DNA from: Clostridia bacterium
Lineage (GTDB): Bacteria; Bacillota; Clostridia; Oscillospirales; Acutalibacteraceae
Reading direction: 5' to 3'
DNA: 8,125 nt
Assembly: GCA_024404065.1 (NCBI GenBank)
Contig: JAKSQR010000064.1
Coordinates: forward strand, 1 to 8,125
The position numbers were made by a program, and so were the translations under genes. The notes under the pieces were generated by a model. The model was not told the DNA's origin, did no database searches, and was given only the letters and a program-made list of their open reading frames with translations. Shown here in pieces: positions 5,919-8,125 of this stretch. Numbering within the stretch: position 1 is the stretch's first letter; each line of letters opens with the position of its first letter.

Positions 5919-8125
5919 ATGAATAAAATTCTTGAAACAATTAAAAACCTGCCTAAGCTGCTTAAAAAATATTGGAAGGTAGCTCCCGAAGGCAGATATA
6001 TGAGCTATAAAGAGATTGCCGCTTATGCCACAGGTAGTATCGGTGTAAGAGTTATTATTTACTGTGTAAGCCAGATGCTTGTAGCTGTAGGCAACACTCT
6101 TGTAGGTAATACAATCGGCATTAACCCCAGAGCAATTTATATCATTTATATCATCAGCCTTATTTCAGCATTCCCCCTTACTGCTTTAAGGGCGAATATG
6201 ATAGATAATACCCGAAGCATGAAGGGTAAATACAGACCCTATCTTGTTACAATGGGTCTGCCCACAGCCATACTCGGCACACTTTTTGTATGGATGCCTT
6301 ATGCAAAGATTGACTCCTACTATGTAAGCACATTAGGTCAGATGGAGGGCTCACAGAGAGCACTTATAGTTAAGTGTGCAATCGTGCTTGCATTTAACAT
6401 CGGCTTCCAGTTTTTCTATAATTTCTATACCGAAACAAACGACAGCCTTATCAACGTTCTTTCACCCAATTCAATTGAGCGAAGCGACGTACTTTCAATC
6501 AAAAATATTGTCGAGAATATTTCCCCATCTATTCTTTCTATCTTTTTCCCATTATTTGCAAAGCTCATCACAGGTGAGGATACCCTCTTTGATATAAGAA
6601 TTTACAAGTATCTTTTCCCACCAATGCTTATAGGCGGTTTCCTTATTTCCCTTGTAGCTTATGTTAACACAGAGGAAAAAATTGTTCAGGCAAAATCCCA
6701 CTTTATTCAGATTAAATTTGTGGATGCCTTCAGGCAGGTTGCCCGCAATAAATATTTCTGGATTATTTCCCTTGGTAGCTGGCTTGGCTTCCTTGAGGGC
6801 GCATTCGGCAATATTATTCAGTGGCTTTATAACTATCAGCACGCCTGCACACCCGGTCAGTATTCACTTATTATTGCCATCTCAGGCAACGCCTCCTTCT
6901 GGCCAAATATTATAGCTCCTTACTTCATCCGTAAGTTTGGTAAACGCAAGGTGCTTATATTTACAAATGTGCTTAACATAGGTCTTATTGCAATTATGTA
7001 CCCCGCAGTAAGAATTGCTACACAGAATGCAGCACTCTCCATCTGGATTATGCTTGTATGCGTATTTGTAAATACACTTATCACAGGTCTCGGTCATCTT
7101 CTTGGCTCAAGTATAAATGCAGATATCAGGGATTATCAGCAGTATATAAGCGGCGAGAGAATTGACGGTATGTTTGCTGCAGTAGGCCTTGTAGGTAATG
7201 TTATAGGCATTGTTACAGGCGCTATTCTTCCCGAAATCTACAACAGAGTAGGTCTTAATGAGGCAAAAGCGATTGAGCTCGGTTACGACGGCACAAATGT
7301 TTATGATGTACTCAATGTACCTGATATGTTTGTAAGCATCTGCTCCGTGCTTATTATGGCATCCGTAGTAGGCGCAGTAATGAATGTTATACCTTACTTC
7401 TTCTACAATTTCACCGAAACCAAGCAGAAGGCTATTGTTAAGGTGCTTAAAATCAGAGCAATGTTTGAGGATTACGGCAACGGCGTGCTTAAAGATGAAT
7501 TAAAGGCAGAGGGCATCGAAATAATTACAAATGCAAAGGCAACAGCAGTTAAATCTCCTGTTGATATAGCATCTGTCGGCAAGGATAAGTCCGCAGTTAA
7601 AGAAGCAAAACAGCTTAATGAGGATATTGAAATAAGCCAGTTTATCCTTGACGAAATGGAAAAATTCAACACACCCGCAGGCAAGGCACAGTATGAGTAT
7701 GCAAAGCTTATTTATGATGCAGGTGTAAACGGCATTAAGGACGTTACTCTGCCTGCTCCTCAGGGCGACGATAAGCAGATAAGCCGTATTTACAACAGAT
7801 ACGTAAGAGAGATTAAGCGTGCAGTAAAATCTGCAAACAAATACTATGCAGGCGGCGAAATTGTACCCTACGATATTTCCGCATTTGATGAGCTTTTCAG
7901 CCGTGAGGATAATCTTACCGAAGAAATCAACAAGGTAATTGCTGCAACAAAGAAAGCAAGAGAAAGCAAGAACGACGCAGAAATTGCTAAGTACAAGCAG
8001 CAGCTTAATGACCTTCATGCACAGCAGAAGGCTCTTGGTCTTGAGATTAAAGTTGCCACAAACGAAAACACAAAATATAACCGCTCCGCAAAGCCATATA
8101 TTGACGCAATCAGAGTAATCACCCA
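5919..8125 (+). CDS. GPH/MFS-type sugar transporter with long C-terminal extension (3' end outside window)
   Basis: The frame is open from ATG 5919 to the window edge: 735 complete codons, no stop. GAGG (5909-5912) lies 6 bases upstream, inside the end of the GH30 gene, and the ATG follows the GH30 stop by one base. Residues 1-500 look like a 12-helix transporter of the glycoside-pentoside-hexuronide (GPH) branch of the major facilitator superfamily. The loop after helix 2 reads D96-N-T-R99, then GKYRPYLV (103-110), matching the GPH pattern D-x-T-R-x-x-x-G-[KR]-[YF]-R-P. A second family-typical acidic segment, DIRDYQQY (402-409) followed by G-E-R, precedes helix 11, and helix 12 ends with an FYNFTETK motif (495-502). 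GPH proteins are usually 450-500 residues. Here at least 235 further hydrophilic, largely helical residues follow, with a likely coiled coil at about 665-720. It probably imports a glycoside or oligosaccharide by cation symport for the adjacent GH30 enzyme; substrate is not readable. Confidence 0.88.
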   Translation, partial: MNKILETIKNLPKLLKKYWKVAPEGRYMSYKEIAAYATGSIGVRVIIYCVSQMLVAVGNTLVGNTIGINPRAIYIIYIISLISAFPLTALRANMIDNTRSMKGKYRPYLVTMGLPTAILGTLFVWMPYAKIDSYYVSTLGQMEGSQRALIVKCAIVLAFNIGFQFFYNFYTETNDSLINVLSPNSIERSDVLSIKNIVENISPSILSIFFPLFAKLITGEDTLFDIRIYKYLFPPMLIGGFLISLVAYVNTEEKIVQAKSHFIQIKFVDAFRQVARNKYFWIISLGSWLGFLEGAFGNIIQWLYNYQHACTPGQYSLIIAISGNASFWPNIIAPYFIRKFGKRKVLIFTNVLNIGLIAIMYPAVRIATQNAALSIWIMLVCVFVNTLITGLGHLLGSSINADIRDYQQYISGERIDGMFAAVGLVGNVIGIVTGAILPEIYNRVGLNEAKAIELGYDGTNVYDVLNVPDMFVSICSVLIMASVVGAVMNVIPYFFYNFTETKQKAIVKVLKIRAMFEDYGNGVLKDELKAEGIEIITNAKATAVKSPVDIASVGKDKSAVKEAKQLNEDIEISQFILDEMEKFNTPAGKAQYEYAKLIYDAGVNGIKDVTLPAPQGDDKQISRIYNRYVREIKRAVKSANKYYAGGEIVPYDISAFDELFSREDNLTEEINKVIAATKKARESKNDAEIAKYKQQLNDLHAQQKALGLEIKVATNENTKYNRSAKPYIDAIRVIT
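7419..8125 (+). other. C-terminal cytoplasmic extension of the transporter
   Basis: Residues 501-735 and beyond follow the last membrane helix. The region is rich in Lys, Glu, Asp and Ala, has no membrane segment, and appears as a run of helices. Residues about 665-720 have heptad-like spacing and charge (for example EIAKYKQQLNDLHAQQKALG) suggesting a coiled coil. It does not resemble an EIIA-like domain of the LacS type by any motif I can recognise (no obvious phospho-His context). With 12 preceding helices it should face the cytosol. Confidence 0.6.

Noticed and set aside
6376..6915. Short plus-strand frames in other phases (73 and 84 codons) and a minus-strand 96-codon frame
   Set aside because: All overlap the membrane core of the transporter, which is continuous in its own frame; none has a ribosome binding site or recognisable motif.
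7500..8018. Minus-strand open frame of 172 codons, Cys/Leu/Phe-rich and apparently membrane-like
   Set aside because: It lies fully inside the coding strand of the transporter extension, whose frame is continuous with a normal GPH core. Its hydrophobic, Cys-rich composition is what the complement of Lys/Glu/Ala/Gln-rich codons gives, and it has no recognisable family motif.
1..8125. Search for a mobile element, defence system, CRISPR array, tRNA or riboswitch
   Set aside because: No terminal inverted repeats, transposase, nuclease-defence gene, regular spacer array, cloverleaf or conserved riboswitch core was seen; intergenic gaps are all under 150 bases and are explained by promoters, short repeats and one terminator.

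Overview
The window looks like a piece of chromosome from an anaerobic gut-type member of the Clostridia (Bacillota), most plausibly Ruminococcaceae/Oscillospiraceae. The grounds are moderately AT-rich DNA, AT-rich intergenic gaps with sigma-A-like boxes, strong Shine-Dalgarno sites, a lipoprotein with a threonine-rich linker, and a glycoside hydrolase next to a GPH-type transporter. The taxonomic call is inference; there is no rRNA or other marker gene here. Coding density is high: no gap exceeds 150 bases, and two of the six genes run off the window ends.

Region 1 (1-1964, minus strand) is the 5' part of a large secreted lipoprotein. It has a lipobox, a helical region with a degenerate internal duplication, a Thr-rich linker, then at least six blades of a Trp-anchored beta-propeller-like repeat. 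A 147-bp divergent gap (1965-2111) separates it from region 2 (2112-3674, plus strand), which holds two base-excision-repair genes: endonuclease III (nth) and an OGG1-type 8-oxoguanine DNA glycosylase. Both have intact catalytic Lys/Asp pairs, and the block ends in a textbook Rho-independent terminator (3686-3716).

Region 3 (3732-8125 and beyond, plus strand) begins with its own extended -10 promoter and looks like one operon. It encodes a PAP2-family membrane phosphatase, a GH30-family glycoside hydrolase without a signal peptide that overlaps the phosphatase gene by 4 bases (ATGA), and a GPH/MFS-type sugar transporter starting 1 base after the hydrolase stop. The simplest reading is that the transporter imports an oligosaccharide or glycoside which the cytosolic GH30 enzyme cleaves. 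The role of the PAP2 phosphatase in that unit is not obvious. The transporter carries a hydrophilic C-terminal extension of at least 235 residues that is not part of the normal 12-helix fold; this is the most unusual item in the window.

I found no tRNA, rRNA, CRISPR, transposase, phage gene or obvious defence system. No clearly new multi-gene system is visible; the best leads are the extended transporter and the PAP2-GH30-transporter grouping.
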